DNA of 64,000 nt from Sphingobacterium paucimobilis HER1398 (GCF_000416985.1 NZ_ATDL01000015.1:310001-374000), one strand, 5' to 3'; counted from the stretch's first letter, positions 51,638-62,048 are shown. Numbers and translations: made by a program. Notes: generated from the sequence alone by a model not told the origin.

Positions 51638-52216
51638 ATGTCAAAGTACCAAATATTTGAAATCGAAAATTATGCTATTAACGCTGTAAAAGAAGATAGG
51701 TTGGCGTTGTCCATAACACAAAAAGAACTTGCTAGGACTATCAACGATAATGAGGAAAGTAACTTTGTCGGTGTAGCCGAAAGCAACAAAAACACTACAA
51801 CTTATAACGTTCGCCACTTACAACAGTTTGCTAGTTTATTTAATCACATTGCTTCCCAGAAAACTGATGAAGAGCTTTTTATGCTTGGAGCTAGAAGAAA
51901 TTACCACTTTACAGATTATTTACCTGATAAAGCTTTAAATGACATTTTAGTAGAAAAGAATATTGTATTTATTCCTAATAGACTAAAAGCTAGTGGTGCA
52001 CTTATACTATTATCTGAAGCAAAAGATAAATTTATAGAGAATTGGCATACAGTAAGGGAGTTTTGCGATTACGCTAACAGTTGCTATATGCAAAGTTGGG
52101 AGACTAGCCATTTTTCCAGTGCATTGGAATATGCTGTTAAACAAGGTAAATTTGAAAAGCAAGAGACCGCCGTACTATTTAGGAAAGCTACCCTAGAAAG
52201 CCTAAATTTGAAGTGA
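51638..52216 (+). CDS. Unknown protein with N-terminal XRE-like HTH, AT-rich
   Basis: 192 residues. LALSITQKELARTINDNEESNFVGVAESNKNTTTYNVRHLQQFASLF resembles an XRE-type helix-turn-helix. The rest (KALNDILVEKNIVFIPNR..., ENWHTVREFCDYANSCYMQSWETSHFSSALEYAV) is not recognised. Codon use is AT-richer than that of surrounding genes, suggesting acquisition. Followed after 13 bp by the 403-residue gene, so the two are probably co-transcribed. An antitoxin-like regulator or a defence gene is possible. Confidence 0.6.
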   Translation: MSKYQIFEIENYAINAVKEDRLALSITQKELARTINDNEESNFVGVAESNKNTTTYNVRHLQQFASLFNHIASQKTDEELFMLGARRNYHFTDYLPDKALNDILVEKNIVFIPNRLKASGALILLSEAKDKFIENWHTVREFCDYANSCYMQSWETSHFSSALEYAVKQGKFEKQETAVLFRKATLESLNLK

Positions 52217-52229
52217 TAATCATTTTTTA

Positions 52230-53441
52230 ATGAAACGACAAGGCAAACCATCTCCCGTTACAATAAGTGCTATCGATTTTGCGTTAACTTACGCAATACA
52301 AAACTTACGTAAAAATAAAAGATGGTCATGGTTTGAACTTAGTTTCTTTATCGGCAAAGACGACGGTCAATTGGTAAGAAATATTGAAAATCCGCTTAAA
52401 TCTTCAAAGTACTCACTATCAGATTTGAACTATGTTTTTCTAATTTGGGATATTCCATTCGACGAATTAGCCTTGAAAAACAACATCTCGGCAGACGATT
52501 TGTTACTTTCCGTTACTCCAACGAAAATTGGCAGAAAAGTTTCATATCAAATCTATTTAAAGACTAATAATGATACACTAGAACCATTATTAAATTTCGA
52601 AGAGGAGCATCAATTTGAATCCCTAGTAGCAGAGTCATCATTAATCAGTACAGATGCCGTAAGAGATTTCTTAAACGAATTATTAGTTATAAATTATTTC
52701 AACTCAGCGCGGACAGCTTTAGAAGTATATAATAAATTCCAAGAAAGATTTGGTGCCAGTCAACATCCTGCAAATTTGATTAAAGTTTTAATTGAGTTTT
52801 GTGATGGACGAAAAAAGAAAATCCTACATAATGATCGTAAAAATCTTCAAGGCAGATTGGTGTTTTATAAACAGTTAGATTTTAGTTTAGATTTATCAGA
52901 CAAACCAATATCCCAATGCTTTAAAAATCAGAACATAGATTCATTTAAAAAAGCAGCTGAATGGGTTTCCAATCTAGATTATAGACGTAACGTTGATAAA
53001 GATAATGTACTATGCGTTTTCGATGAGCAGTGCGGCACCTGCAGTACCAAGCACGCGTTATTGAAACGTCTAGCGGATGAAAATGGCAATGAAGAACTTC
53101 AATTGATGCTTGGTATATTCGCTATGAATGCTAAGAATACACCAGCCATAAAAGACATTCTTAAAAAATATAAGCTCAAGTACATCCCGGAAGCTCATAA
53201 TTACCTTCGGGCTTATAATTATATTTTAGACTATACGGGTATCGGCATTAATGAGACCAAATTTGAACTTGACATAATTCAAGAGCTCGAAATCCAACCC
53301 GATCAGATTACCGACTTTAAGGTCAAGTACCACAAGGATTTTATGGACAATTGGATTGAAGAGAACAAAATCCCCTACTCGCTCGATGAGCTATGGAATA
53401 TACGGGAGGAATGTATAAAAGCGATTGTACTATCTAGATAG
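52230..53441 (+). CDS. Unknown 403-residue protein with HTH and a Cys-containing transglutaminase-like motif, AT-rich
   Basis: 403 residues. The first 75 residues read as another HTH (SWFELSFFIGKDDGQLVRNIENPLKSSKYSLSDLNYVFLIWDIP). A middle segment has FDEQCGTCSTKHALLKRLADENGNEELQLMLGIFAM, a pattern that looks like the nucleophile region of transglutaminase-like or cysteine-peptidase folds, followed by YIPEAHNYLRAYNYI with a possible catalytic His. This is a resemblance, not a family match. The gene is as AT-rich as its neighbour and is not flanked by known mobility genes. The pair may be a toxin-antitoxin-like or defence unit. Confidence 0.5.
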   Translation: MKRQGKPSPVTISAIDFALTYAIQNLRKNKRWSWFELSFFIGKDDGQLVRNIENPLKSSKYSLSDLNYVFLIWDIPFDELALKNNISADDLLLSVTPTKIGRKVSYQIYLKTNNDTLEPLLNFEEEHQFESLVAESSLISTDAVRDFLNELLVINYFNSARTALEVYNKFQERFGASQHPANLIKVLIEFCDGRKKKILHNDRKNLQGRLVFYKQLDFSLDLSDKPISQCFKNQNIDSFKKAAEWVSNLDYRRNVDKDNVLCVFDEQCGTCSTKHALLKRLADENGNEELQLMLGIFAMNAKNTPAIKDILKKYKLKYIPEAHNYLRAYNYILDYTGIGINETKFELDIIQELEIQPDQITDFKVKYHKDFMDNWIEENKIPYSLDELWNIREECIKAIVLSR

Positions 53442-53457
53442 ATACTAAATAGGCCGC

Positions 53458-53889
53458 ATGATTGTGGTATTAAAAGCGACAGGGGAAATCTTACGGTGGT
53501 GCGGATTGATATATCATCCGGAAGAGGATGAATATGACATCGGTTACCGCTTCTATAAAAGAAATTGGGGAAAAGGCTACGCTACAGAAAGTGCAAAAGC
53601 TATTATCGCAGATGGCTTCGCTAGAATAGGCATGAAACAGATCGGAGGCAGGGCTCGCGTAGAGAATACCGCTTCTATCCACGTGTTCGACAAGTTAGGC
53701 ATGGAATTCGTCAAAGACTACGGATATAGAGCTATCATGCGGTATGCACATGATGGTTACTTATCTCTTATAGGGTTCTGCGAAGCAAAACCAAAGCAGC
53801 TAGTAATAAACGGAAGAAGGGGTAAAATATTTAAAACGAGTTCAGTTATAAATAATAAACTGAACCCGTTGACAATAAATTTTTCCTAA
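53458..53889 (+). pseudogene. GNAT acetyltransferase remnant
   Basis: YDIGYRFYKRNWGKGYATESAKAIIADGFARIGMKQIGGRARVENTASIHVFDKLGMEFVKDYGYR is the C-terminal half of a RimJ/RimL-type GNAT domain with the acetyl-CoA loop (W-G-K-G-Y-A-T). The first 50 or so residues of the family are missing, and the C-terminal 45 residues run through a hairpin terminator (53836-53869) as non-conserved sequence. Start and end are therefore not original; this is most likely a decayed gene. Confidence 0.6.
53836..53869 (+). terminator. Hairpin terminator after the GNAT remnant
   Basis: An 8-bp perfect stem (53840-53847 and 53858-53865), extended by three pairs beyond a mismatch, is followed a few bases later by a run of five Ts. 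It isolates the sigma-factor gene downstream. Confidence 0.6.
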
Positions 53890-53915
53890 TTTTATCGGCT
53901 GACATATTTAACTTA

Positions 53916-54509
53916 ATGAATAGCTACAAACAACTTTCAGATCAACAACTTGTAATTCTTCTTAAAAAAGAGGACAGACTTGCATTTGCTGAAATTTATG
54001 AGCGCTATGCCATAGTACTGTACTATAAAGTAAATCAGATATTACGGGATGAAGATGCCTCCAAGGACGTGATCCAAGATCTGTTTACTTTTATCTGGGA
54101 AAGATCGGATAATCTGGATGAGAATCAAAATCTTTCAGGTTATTTATATATTGCTTCTCGAAGTCGTGTCCTCAATCTTATACAAAAAGGTAAAACGAAA
54201 AGTGACTATCTATCGGAAATTGGTAAATTCAGTGAGATCGTAGCCAACGAAACCCTCGAAAAACTAGATGAAAAGGAACTTTTAAGACTGGTTACGAATG
54301 AGATAGATAAACTTCCAACTAAGATGCGAGAAGTATTTCAACTGAGCAGGATTGAAGATCTGTCCCATCGCGAAATAGCTCAAAAGCTGGGCATCAGTGA
54401 GACTACTGTTAAAAAGCAGGTACAAAATGCGCTAAAAATACTTAAGCAACGACTTTCTATGTATAGTTCTTACGGACTATTACTTTTAGTTTTTTTGAGA
54501 GGGCATTAA
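53916..54509 (+). CDS. ECF-type sigma-70 factor, FecI-like
   Basis: 197 residues. Region 2: FAEIYERYAIVLYYKVNQILRDEDASKDVIQDLFTFIWERSDNLDENQNLSGYLYIASRSRVLNLIQKG. Region 4: LPTKMREVFQLSRIEDLSHREIAQKLGISETTVKKQVQNALKILKQRL. No region 3, as usual for ECF factors. A FecR anti-sigma gene, SusC, SusD and TlpA genes follow on the same strand, the classical cell-surface-signalling layout in Bacteroidota. It should direct expression of the downstream SusCD operon. Confidence 0.9.
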   Translation: MNSYKQLSDQQLVILLKKEDRLAFAEIYERYAIVLYYKVNQILRDEDASKDVIQDLFTFIWERSDNLDENQNLSGYLYIASRSRVLNLIQKGKTKSDYLSEIGKFSEIVANETLEKLDEKELLRLVTNEIDKLPTKMREVFQLSRIEDLSHREIAQKLGISETTVKKQVQNALKILKQRLSMYSSYGLLLLVFLRGH

Positions 54510-54572
54510 CAACCTCAAAAACAATACTATTAAGTTATCGTTAAGAAAAAAACATTTTTTTTTAATTTTCAT

Positions 54573-54603
54573 CTACTCCCAACCTTCTTCTCATTTGTAT
54601 TAT
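54573..54603 (+). promoter_or_regulatory. Putative ECF-sigma promoter upstream of the first fecR
   Basis: CTACTCCC (54573-54580) and TGTATTAT (54596-54603) are separated by exactly 15 bp. The same two boxes with the same spacing occur upstream of the second fecR (63198-63228). The spacing fits a minus-35/minus-10 pair of an ECF factor. The predicted start is roughly 30 bp before the fecR start codon at 54641. Confidence 0.6.
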
Positions 54604-54640
54604 AACTATCTAGGTGAATACTAACCAGTCAAAAGATACA

Positions 54641-55765
54641 ATGAAAAGGAAAATAGGAAAGAAGCTTTTAAAAAAGTATCTCTCGGGAAAATCTTCTGAG
54701 AAGGAAAACCGTATCATCGAGGATTGGTATGCCTACCGGACTATCGTTGCATCTGAAGACTATGGAACAGAAGACTATGCACGCATTAAATCGGAAATAT
54801 GGGAGGCTTTAGAAAGTAAATCACTGCGATCAGGTACTTCTAGATTTAAGTGGTTGCCTTACGCGGCTGCTCTTATCCTTACACTGACTTTTGCTGGAAT
54901 ATACCTATACCGTACATCATCCAAAATTTATTCTGTACAAAACTATAGCGGAACCCCCATAAATCCAGGAAAATCAGGCGCCACACTCACATTGTCAGAT
55001 GGTTCTAGAATTGATTTAAGTGAAGCGAATATAGGTCAGCTTACAACAGAGTCCGGTGTTATTGTCTCAAAATCGGCAGAGGGGTCTTTAGTCTATCGCT
55101 TCGAAAAATCTAGTCGCGAAAGTGCTAATACAATAAATACATTGTCCACGGCAAAAGGCGAGACTTATCAATTGGTACTACCTGACGGATCTAAAATCTG
55201 GCTGAATTCTGCATCGTCTATATCATTCTCTTCTACTATAGGGCAAGGTCGTATCCGCAAGGTTTCTCTTGAAGGAGAGGGATACTTTGAGATCGCAAAA
55301 TCAAAAATCCCATTTGTGGTAGAGACTGCTTCACAAAAAGTAGAAGTACTTGGAACTCATTTTAATATTGAAGCGTATAAAAGTGGAGAAGCTGTGGTCA
55401 AAACTACCCTCATTGAAGGTCGTGTAAAAGTACTCTCCAACGGCGAGTCATCCATACTTTCACCAGGTCAACAGGCTGTAAGCAAAACAGGACGTTTAAG
55501 TATACACGAGGAAGATTTAGAAGCTGTGCTTGCGTGGAAGAATGGTTTCTTCAAATTTGACGGCAACCTGGTTGATGTAATGGAAACCTTAAGTCGCTGG
55601 TATGATGTAAAGGTGGATTATCGAGCTGATGTTCCCAAAGAATTAAGTTTATGGGGATATGTATCGAGATCAAATGATCTTATCTCAATTCTAAGTCAAC
55701 TGGAACGCACGAACAAAATAAGATTTGAAATTCAAGGACGAAAAGTAACCGTATTGCCTCATTAA
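54641..55765 (+). CDS. FecR-family anti-sigma/signalling protein
   Basis: 374 residues from the ATG at 54641 (MKRKIGKKLLKKYLSGKSS); the frame from 54614 adds nine residues. Cytoplasmic part at about 1-75, a single membrane helix (WLPYAAALILTLTFAGIYLY), then the periplasmic FecR domain (STAKGETYQLVLPDGSKIWLNSASSISFSS...KVSLEGEGYFEIAKSKIPFVVETASQKVEVLGTHFNIEAYKSGEAVVKTTLIEGRVKVL) and a C-terminal STN-like domain. It relays the state of the STN-containing SusC at 55942 to the sigma factor at 53916. Confidence 0.9.
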   Translation: MKRKIGKKLLKKYLSGKSSEKENRIIEDWYAYRTIVASEDYGTEDYARIKSEIWEALESKSLRSGTSRFKWLPYAAALILTLTFAGIYLYRTSSKIYSVQNYSGTPINPGKSGATLTLSDGSRIDLSEANIGQLTTESGVIVSKSAEGSLVYRFEKSSRESANTINTLSTAKGETYQLVLPDGSKIWLNSASSISFSSTIGQGRIRKVSLEGEGYFEIAKSKIPFVVETASQKVEVLGTHFNIEAYKSGEAVVKTTLIEGRVKVLSNGESSILSPGQQAVSKTGRLSIHEEDLEAVLAWKNGFFKFDGNLVDVMETLSRWYDVKVDYRADVPKELSLWGYVSRSNDLISILSQLERTNKIRFEIQGRKVTVLPH

Positions 55766-55824
55766 TAAACAAGAATAATATGAATAATTAAACTTATTTC
55801 AAGAATGGTCGGATAGCAAAAAAA

Positions 55825-55850
55825 CCGTAAAGTGTGCTACCACTTTACGG
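55825..55850 (+). other. Perfect hairpin between fecR and susC
   Basis: A 10-bp perfect stem (55825-55834 and 55841-55850) with a 6-nt loop lies 60 bp after fecR and 92 bp before susC. There is no T-run, so it is more likely an RNA processing or stability element than a terminator. It would allow differential abundance of FecR and the transporter. Confidence 0.5.
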
Positions 55851-55941
55851 CCAATCGGGGTCAACGTAAGCTAACAGATTATTCACATGTTCGGCTAAAC
55901 AATCTAAAAAAACACTAATCATTAAACCCAAAAACAAAAGT

Positions 55942-58900
55942 ATGGAAAAAAATGCTTTGATGCACCTATGGCGGTATATGTCACGACCACCAAAAATGTT
56001 ATTAATTATGAAGTTAATATTCTTATTCTTAACCACACTGTTCGTACACAGTTATGCAAGCTCTTATGGCCAGAACGTCAATATTACCGAAAGGAATGCT
56101 ACCCTGGAAACTGTTGTTAAAAAACTGCGGCAGCAAACAGGCTACGATTTTCTATTGGATAAAGAAGTGTTACAAGGAGACAAAAAAATAGACCTTAGTT
56201 TAAAAAGCGTAAGTCTAGAACAAGCACTTGAACGATTATCCAAAGAACATAATTTACAATATACCATCAAAGAAAAATCGGTAGTCATTACAAAAGGGAA
56301 ATCCAGTGCAATCGTACCATCTTCCAATAACCCTGTCCAGCAAGGACTGGCGGGGCTGGTAATCGATGAAAAAGGAACTCCTCTTATCGGTGCTACTGTA
56401 AAGGTGAAAGGGAGCACTCTAGCATCCGTTACAGATAATAAAGGTTTTTTTCGCTTTGAAAGACTGGAAATCGGTGATATTCTGGAAATAACTTATGTTG
56501 GATATAAAATAAATGAAACTGCTGTCACAAGCGGCCAACTGGCGCAGAAGGAGTATTTGATAATACACATGAAGCCACTGACGGAAAACCTGGAGGAAAT
56601 CACCATTGTAAACACAGGCTATCAGAAAATAAGCAGAGAAAACGTAACAGGATCGGTGACCACTATAGGTAGCAAAGAACTTAGCAAAAGAAACGCCGTA
56701 AATATCATGGAAAATCTTGAAGGAGTGGTACCTGGCTTGGTGCAATATCAGGGCAAAGCCAGCATACGGGGTGTAAGCACACTAGATGCAAATGCAAATA
56801 TATTGATCGTTGTCGATGGACTTCCTATTGAAGGATCTATCAGCGACCTGAATCCTTACGATGTGGAGAGCATAAGCGTACTGAAGGATGCAGCGGCCGC
56901 TGCGATCTATGGTGCCCGAGCTTCTAATGGGGTCATTGTAGTCACAACTAAAAATGCTCAGGAAAAAGGGAAAACCGTTGTGGAAGCTGCCGCAAACCTG
57001 ACTTTAACGCAAAGACCTGATTATAGCTACAATAATTATATGACCCCCAGTCAACAAGTAGAATGGGAAAGCAACTATTATAAGTGGTGGTTTTCGGGAG
57101 GTAACGGCTCTGTTGTCAATCCCATAAATCAATTGGAAAGCGATATAAACACAGGTAATCCTATATCGCCTATACGGTATAGTTATTACCAGTTCACCAA
57201 AAATGAAATTTCACAAACACAGTTGGACGCTATTTTAGACAGCTACAGACAAAATGATTTTGCTAAAGAATACCGGGAGCATGCTTTATTAACTGGAATT
57301 GGGCAACAGTATAACCTGGCTTTGCGTACCAACAGTGGACGAACACAAAATAATTTAGTCATCAACTATACTTCAAATAATCAAGGCATTATCAATGCTT
57401 TTGATAAGCGGATCAATCTTCATTATAAAGGTACGTATACACCTGATAAATGGCTTGATATCAATTATGGAGTAAATAGCGTAATTGGTAAAAACAAAAC
57501 ACATAATAACCAATTTGCAACTACTCCATTTAATGTTCCGTCATACTATAGATTATTAAACGATGATGGTAGCCGGGAATATTACACTACAAATAGATTT
57601 AACGCATACAACAATATATTTGAGACTATTCCGGGACTGTATTCGGCAGAATTTAATCATCTAGATGAACTGGAACGTGACTTTAAGAACACCTCTTCCC
57701 TTCATACTCGTTACTATGTAAACATGGATATCAGACCTATACAAGGACTTATATTGAGTCCTATGTTTCAGTATGAAGATATTCGAACGGATATGTCGGG
57801 CTATTCGGAAGCGGAAAGTTATACAATGCGCTGGCTACAGAATGTATACACTAAAACCGACGGAACCTATGGTGCAATGCTGCCTAAAGGAGGTAAACTG
57901 AATACCTCATCGCTAAGAAGTCCTAACTACACCGCTCGTATGCAAGCTAATTATGATCGTAGCCTAGAGGATCACCGGATTATAGCTTTAGCAGGTTTTG
58001 AGATACGCCAGACTCGTAATTATGGCCAACATGGAATTTTGTTGGGATATGATGACCAGCTTCAGACTCAGTTTACAAACAATGTGAACTTTAATGACCT
58101 TTTCAATAGAAACATGGGGACATTCTGGAATATGAACTACCCAACCAGACAATACCATTTCTTTGAAGAACTATCTACTATGGGATTAGAGCGGGACGAA
58201 ATGCATCGATTTGCCTCAGGTTATGCTAATCTCACCTATAGCTTCAAACAGAAATATAATCTATTTGGATCTCTGCGCAAGGATTATGCAGACCTTTTTG
58301 GTGGAGACGAGCGTTATCGAGGAAAACCTCTTTGGTCGATGGGGGCTTCTTGGGTCGTATCCAATGAAGATTTTATAAAGGCACACACTTGGATTAACTA
58401 TTTAAAGCTTAGAACATCTTACGGTTTAACAGGGAATATTAAAAATGTAACAGCGCGCTTAGCCGCCACTTCGGGAACGAATAATCTGACACAACTTCCG
58501 AACGCTACAGTATCAAACCCACCTAATGATCAATTGCGCTGGGAAAAAACGGCAACAACAAATGTAGGTGTTGATTTTTCAACATTTGACAACCGTCTAA
58601 AAGGGACACTAGACTGGTACCATCGGAAAGGAACAGATCTATTTGCTGTAAAAAGAATGGATCCCTCAGAAGGTTTCAATTCAATGATTATTAACAATGC
58701 AAGCATGGTAAACAAAGGGCTCGAATTCAGTCTTAGTTATGATTGGATGAGATCAGAAAGTTTATTTAGATGGACGTCTCAGCTCACCGGTGCGTGGAAT
58801 AAAAACAAAGTTACCGAAGTGGATGAATTGACCAGAAATCCAATTACATTGGCTGGAGGAGGTTCTTACAAAGTTGGATATCCGGTAAACTCAATATTTT

Positions 58901-59502
58901 CTTTCCGCTTTGCAGGATTGGATGATATGGGTATGGCCCAGTGGTTTAATACAGCTGGTATTCCTACAAAAACAACCCTCGGGCCTACAGAGGCTGAAGC
59001 TATCGTATACTCGGGTAGTGAAGACCCTAAAGTCAATATCGGCTTTAACAACGATTTTTCATACAAAGGCTTTGATATTGGTATATATGCGATATATTAT
59101 GGAGGGCATCATTTTAGAGCTAGACCTGTACCACTACCCTACCAAATGCCTAACTACGGTTCGTTGCCATCCTATCTATTGGAAAGTTGGTCGCCTACTA
59201 ATAAAGATACAGATGTACCAGGAAGTGGCGAATTTTATCAAATCCCTCCTACTAACCAATACTATTATTCGGACAATCTGGTTCGTAAGGCCGATTTTAT
59301 CAAAATCAGAAATATTGTATTTGGTTATACCGTACCACAACAGATAAGTTCGAAAGTAAGAGCTAATAACTTAAGGATACGTCTCCAACTTAATAATCCA
59401 AAATCAATATGGATAAAACAGAACGACGTACATATAGATCCGGAAACAGGTAGCGCACCTATTCCGACTTCGTTTGTATTTGGTCTTAACGCTAATTTTT
59501 AA
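55942..59502 (+). CDS. SusC/RagA-family TonB-dependent transporter with N-terminal STN domain
   Basis: 1186 residues. Order: leader, STN (secretin/TonB N-terminal) domain (about 45-115: VNITERNATLETVVKKLRQQTGYDFLLDKEVLQGD...LEQALERLSKEHNLQYTIKEKSVVI), carboxypeptidase-D-like domain (LAGLVIDEKGTPLIGATVKVKGSTLASVTDNKGFFRFERLE), plug (SIRGVSTLDANANILIVVDGLPIE, NPYDVESISVLKDAAAAAIYGARASNGVIVVTTK) and a barrel ending FVFGLNANF. The STN domain is the part that signals through FecR to the sigma factor, matching the neighbouring genes. Pairs with the SusD gene starting 4 bp later. Confidence 0.93.
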   Translation: MEKNALMHLWRYMSRPPKMLLIMKLIFLFLTTLFVHSYASSYGQNVNITERNATLETVVKKLRQQTGYDFLLDKEVLQGDKKIDLSLKSVSLEQALERLSKEHNLQYTIKEKSVVITKGKSSAIVPSSNNPVQQGLAGLVIDEKGTPLIGATVKVKGSTLASVTDNKGFFRFERLEIGDILEITYVGYKINETAVTSGQLAQKEYLIIHMKPLTENLEEITIVNTGYQKISRENVTGSVTTIGSKELSKRNAVNIMENLEGVVPGLVQYQGKASIRGVSTLDANANILIVVDGLPIEGSISDLNPYDVESISVLKDAAAAAIYGARASNGVIVVTTKNAQEKGKTVVEAAANLTLTQRPDYSYNNYMTPSQQVEWESNYYKWWFSGGNGSVVNPINQLESDINTGNPISPIRYSYYQFTKNEISQTQLDAILDSYRQNDFAKEYREHALLTGIGQQYNLALRTNSGRTQNNLVINYTSNNQGIINAFDKRINLHYKGTYTPDKWLDINYGVNSVIGKNKTHNNQFATTPFNVPSYYRLLNDDGSREYYTTNRFNAYNNIFETIPGLYSAEFNHLDELERDFKNTSSLHTRYYVNMDIRPIQGLILSPMFQYEDIRTDMSGYSEAESYTMRWLQNVYTKTDGTYGAMLPKGGKLNTSSLRSPNYTARMQANYDRSLEDHRIIALAGFEIRQTRNYGQHGILLGYDDQLQTQFTNNVNFNDLFNRNMGTFWNMNYPTRQYHFFEELSTMGLERDEMHRFASGYANLTYSFKQKYNLFGSLRKDYADLFGGDERYRGKPLWSMGASWVVSNEDFIKAHTWINYLKLRTSYGLTGNIKNVTARLAATSGTNNLTQLPNATVSNPPNDQLRWEKTATTNVGVDFSTFDNRLKGTLDWYHRKGTDLFAVKRMDPSEGFNSMIINNASMVNKGLEFSLSYDWMRSESLFRWTSQLTGAWNKNKVTEVDELTRNPITLAGGGSYKVGYPVNSIFSFRFAGLDDMGMAQWFNTAGIPTKTTLGPTEAEAIVYSGSEDPKVNIGFNNDFSYKGFDIGIYAIYYGGHHFRARPVPLPYQMPNYGSLPSYLLESWSPTNKDTDVPGSGEFYQIPPTNQYYYSDNLVRKADFIKIRNIVFGYTVPQQISSKVRANNLRIRLQLNNPKSIWIKQNDVHIDPETGSAPIPTSFVFGLNANF

Positions 59503-59506
59503 AAAA

Positions 59507-60925
59507 ATGAAAACAAGATTATATATATATATTTTATGTAGCATACTGCTACTAAGCACAGTTATCAGTTGTGCAAAATATACGGACTTTGTACCAAAGG
59601 GACAGAACCTATTGGATCGAGTAGAGGATCTTGACCAATTGCTCAACGTGCAGTATTCTGGAAGTACTTTTAATATGAATCGTCTTTCACTGATAGCAAA
59701 TGATATGTATCTTCTGGCATACAATGTTCCAAATGTTATATCATCGAATGTGGTTACTATGGACAAGGTATTGCTCACCTATGATGAAACTGCTGATCGG
59801 GCAGCGCTAACCCCTACCGATGGCCGTTATGATGGTCTTTACAAAAACATCGCCATGGTCGCTAATATTGTATTGACTAATGCAAATAGTGCAAAAGGTG
59901 ATCAAAAATTATTAGCCCAACTGAAAGCTGAAGCTTATGTGTTAAGGGCATTCATGCACTTCCTTTTGGTCAATATGTATGCTAAGGCCTATGATCCAAG
60001 TACTGCAGCCACGGATGGTGGCATCCCTTATGTCAAAGACATAAACTTTGAAGAGGTTAATACTAAAAATACCGTAAAGGAGGTATATGATAATCTTTTG
60101 GAAGATGTAGAGACTGCCTTGGCACTAAATACGTTGCCTGATCATCCCAAGAACAGTATGCGAGTAGGTAAAGGATTTGCTTATGCGGTGAAGGCCAAAA
60201 TACTGCTATCTATGCGCAACTACAGTGAAGCGCTCATAGCCACGAATGAAGCACTAAAGTATAATAGTACTTTAGAAGATCATAGACCCTTATTAGCTGA
60301 GCCTGTACTAGAGAAAAGAACTTTAACCCGCTCTGGCTTAAAAGCTCCAGACAACCTATTTTATGCCTTTTCGAATGCCTTTGACCCTTCAATACTTACA
60401 CCCACCTATGAAATTCTCAGTGACTATTACGAGCCTGGAAATATTATTAAAGATAGAACTAACGTTTACAATTATCAGTTCGGATTTCTATACGTAGGTC
60501 TCCAAAATATTCCTGCTTGGATAGCTCAGCTATATGAGTCTAACAGTGCGGGATTGACTGTTTCAGATCTAGTTATGATGAAATCTGAGTGTTTGATAAG
60601 GACAAATAAGATAGCTGAGGGTATGGCAGAAATTGAAAAAATCCGCGTACGACGCATTAATCCCGCAGTCTATGTACACCTCTCTGCAAGTGACGAAGTA
60701 CAAGCTATGGCTCATCTAAAAAAGGTATCCAGGATTGAGTTCCTATTCACCTGGAGAAATTTTGTCAACATAAAAAGATGGAACAGTGAAGGTACATATG
60801 CTGAAACTATTCGAAGGACAATTAATGGAAAGACGTATACATTATCTCCCAATTCCCCATTATGGATTTTACCATTCCCGCAGAGCGCGACTCAATTTAA
60901 TGAAACACTTACCCAGAATTATTAA
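59507..60925 (+). CDS. SusD/RagB-family lipoprotein
   Basis: 472 residues from the ATG at 59507, lipobox VISC (the longer frame overlaps susC). SusD features: [151 protein letters not shown]. It binds substrate at the outer-membrane surface for the SusC transporter upstream. Confidence 0.9.
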   Translation: MKTRLYIYILCSILLLSTVISCAKYTDFVPKGQNLLDRVEDLDQLLNVQYSGSTFNMNRLSLIANDMYLLAYNVPNVISSNVVTMDKVLLTYDETADRAALTPTDGRYDGLYKNIAMVANIVLTNANSAKGDQKLLAQLKAEAYVLRAFMHFLLVNMYAKAYDPSTAATDGGIPYVKDINFEEVNTKNTVKEVYDNLLEDVETALALNTLPDHPKNSMRVGKGFAYAVKAKILLSMRNYSEALIATNEALKYNSTLEDHRPLLAEPVLEKRTLTRSGLKAPDNLFYAFSNAFDPSILTPTYEILSDYYEPGNIIKDRTNVYNYQFGFLYVGLQNIPAWIAQLYESNSAGLTVSDLVMMKSECLIRTNKIAEGMAEIEKIRVRRINPAVYVHLSASDEVQAMAHLKKVSRIEFLFTWRNFVNIKRWNSEGTYAETIRRTINGKTYTLSPNSPLWILPFPQSATQFNETLTQNY

Positions 60926-60935
60926 AACAAAAAAA

Positions 60936-62048
60936 ATGACAAATAAAATAATGCTTTTAATAGTGTCAATCTGCACACTATTTTTAAATACCACTTTTGG
61001 CCAAAAAAATGGTAAACTAGGTGTCGGTGATATCGCCCCTGAAATCCGCTTTTCAAAGTGGTTAAAAGGTCCTCAATTTAATACCTTTGATCCCCAGCAG
61101 ATCTATGTTATGGAGTTCTGGGCAACATGGTGTGGCCCCTGTAAGCAAGCTATGCCCCATTTAACCGAGCTTCAGAAACAGTATAAAGGAAAAGTCACAT
61201 TTGTAGGAGTAAACGTATGGGAGAAGATTTCTAAGGGAGAAAGCTATGAAACGGTCGTGCCTAACGTAGAGAAATTTGTTAGAGGCAACGACACGAATAT
61301 GGGCTATACTGTATTCGTCGATAATGGCGAGCAGCATATGGGCAATAATTGGCTAAAAGCAGCTGGACAGAATGGTATACCGGCAAGCTTCATTATAAAA
61401 GATAACCGCATAGTTTGGTTAGGACATCCAAATGGATTAGACACAATCCTACCAAAAGTACTTGACGGTAGCTTTGACGAAAAAGCATTTAAAGCGGAAG
61501 CTGATAAAAATGCTCAAAAAGAACGAGAATATATGGAAGCAAGGATGGCCTTATTTAATCCAATACAAGAAGCTCTATTGGCAAAAGATCATAAAAAAGC
61601 CTTTGCTCTAATGGATAAATTAACTACAGAAAAGCCTGAATATAAAAAGATGATGGATATTACCAAATTCAAAACTCTTCTAACAGAAATTGACGAGAGA
61701 CAAGCTGTAGATTTTGCTAAAGAAGCTTTAGTTACCGATCCATCAATCTCCTCACTTTTATTGGCTGAAATCTACAAAGTAGACGGACTATCTAATGAAA
61801 CATACATTTGGTTAGCAGACAACTTTCCTGAAAAAGATAAAATAACCAATCCTCTTGTAGCTGATGCCATTGCTACCTGCTATGCCAAAGGTGGTAATTT
61901 TGAAAACGCTATTATCAATCAGAAAAAAGCATTGGAGATCGCTGAAAAAGCACTCAAAGAAGGTACTATGGTAGGCACGGTAATGGATTACACTGTACAA
62001 GAGTATAAAGATAAAATTGCTCTTTATAAAAAGGGAGAACTGAAATGA
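60936..62048 (+). CDS. TlpA-like thioredoxin-fold protein with helical C-terminal extension
   Basis: 370 residues from the ATG at 60936 ([23 protein letters not shown], a signal peptide); the longer frame overlaps susD. Thioredoxin domain: [37 protein letters not shown] with CGPC, and [18 protein letters not shown] with the cis-Pro. The last 170 residues are helical with TPR-like spacing ([46 protein letters not shown]). Third member of a SusC-SusD-TlpA trio, as at 45052-51059. Ends at a terminator. Confidence 0.85.
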   Translation: MTNKIMLLIVSICTLFLNTTFGQKNGKLGVGDIAPEIRFSKWLKGPQFNTFDPQQIYVMEFWATWCGPCKQAMPHLTELQKQYKGKVTFVGVNVWEKISKGESYETVVPNVEKFVRGNDTNMGYTVFVDNGEQHMGNNWLKAAGQNGIPASFIIKDNRIVWLGHPNGLDTILPKVLDGSFDEKAFKAEADKNAQKEREYMEARMALFNPIQEALLAKDHKKAFALMDKLTTEKPEYKKMMDITKFKTLLTEIDERQAVDFAKEALVTDPSISSLLLAEIYKVDGLSNETYIWLADNFPEKDKITNPLVADAIATCYAKGGNFENAIINQKKALEIAEKALKEGTMVGTVMDYTVQEYKDKIALYKKGELK

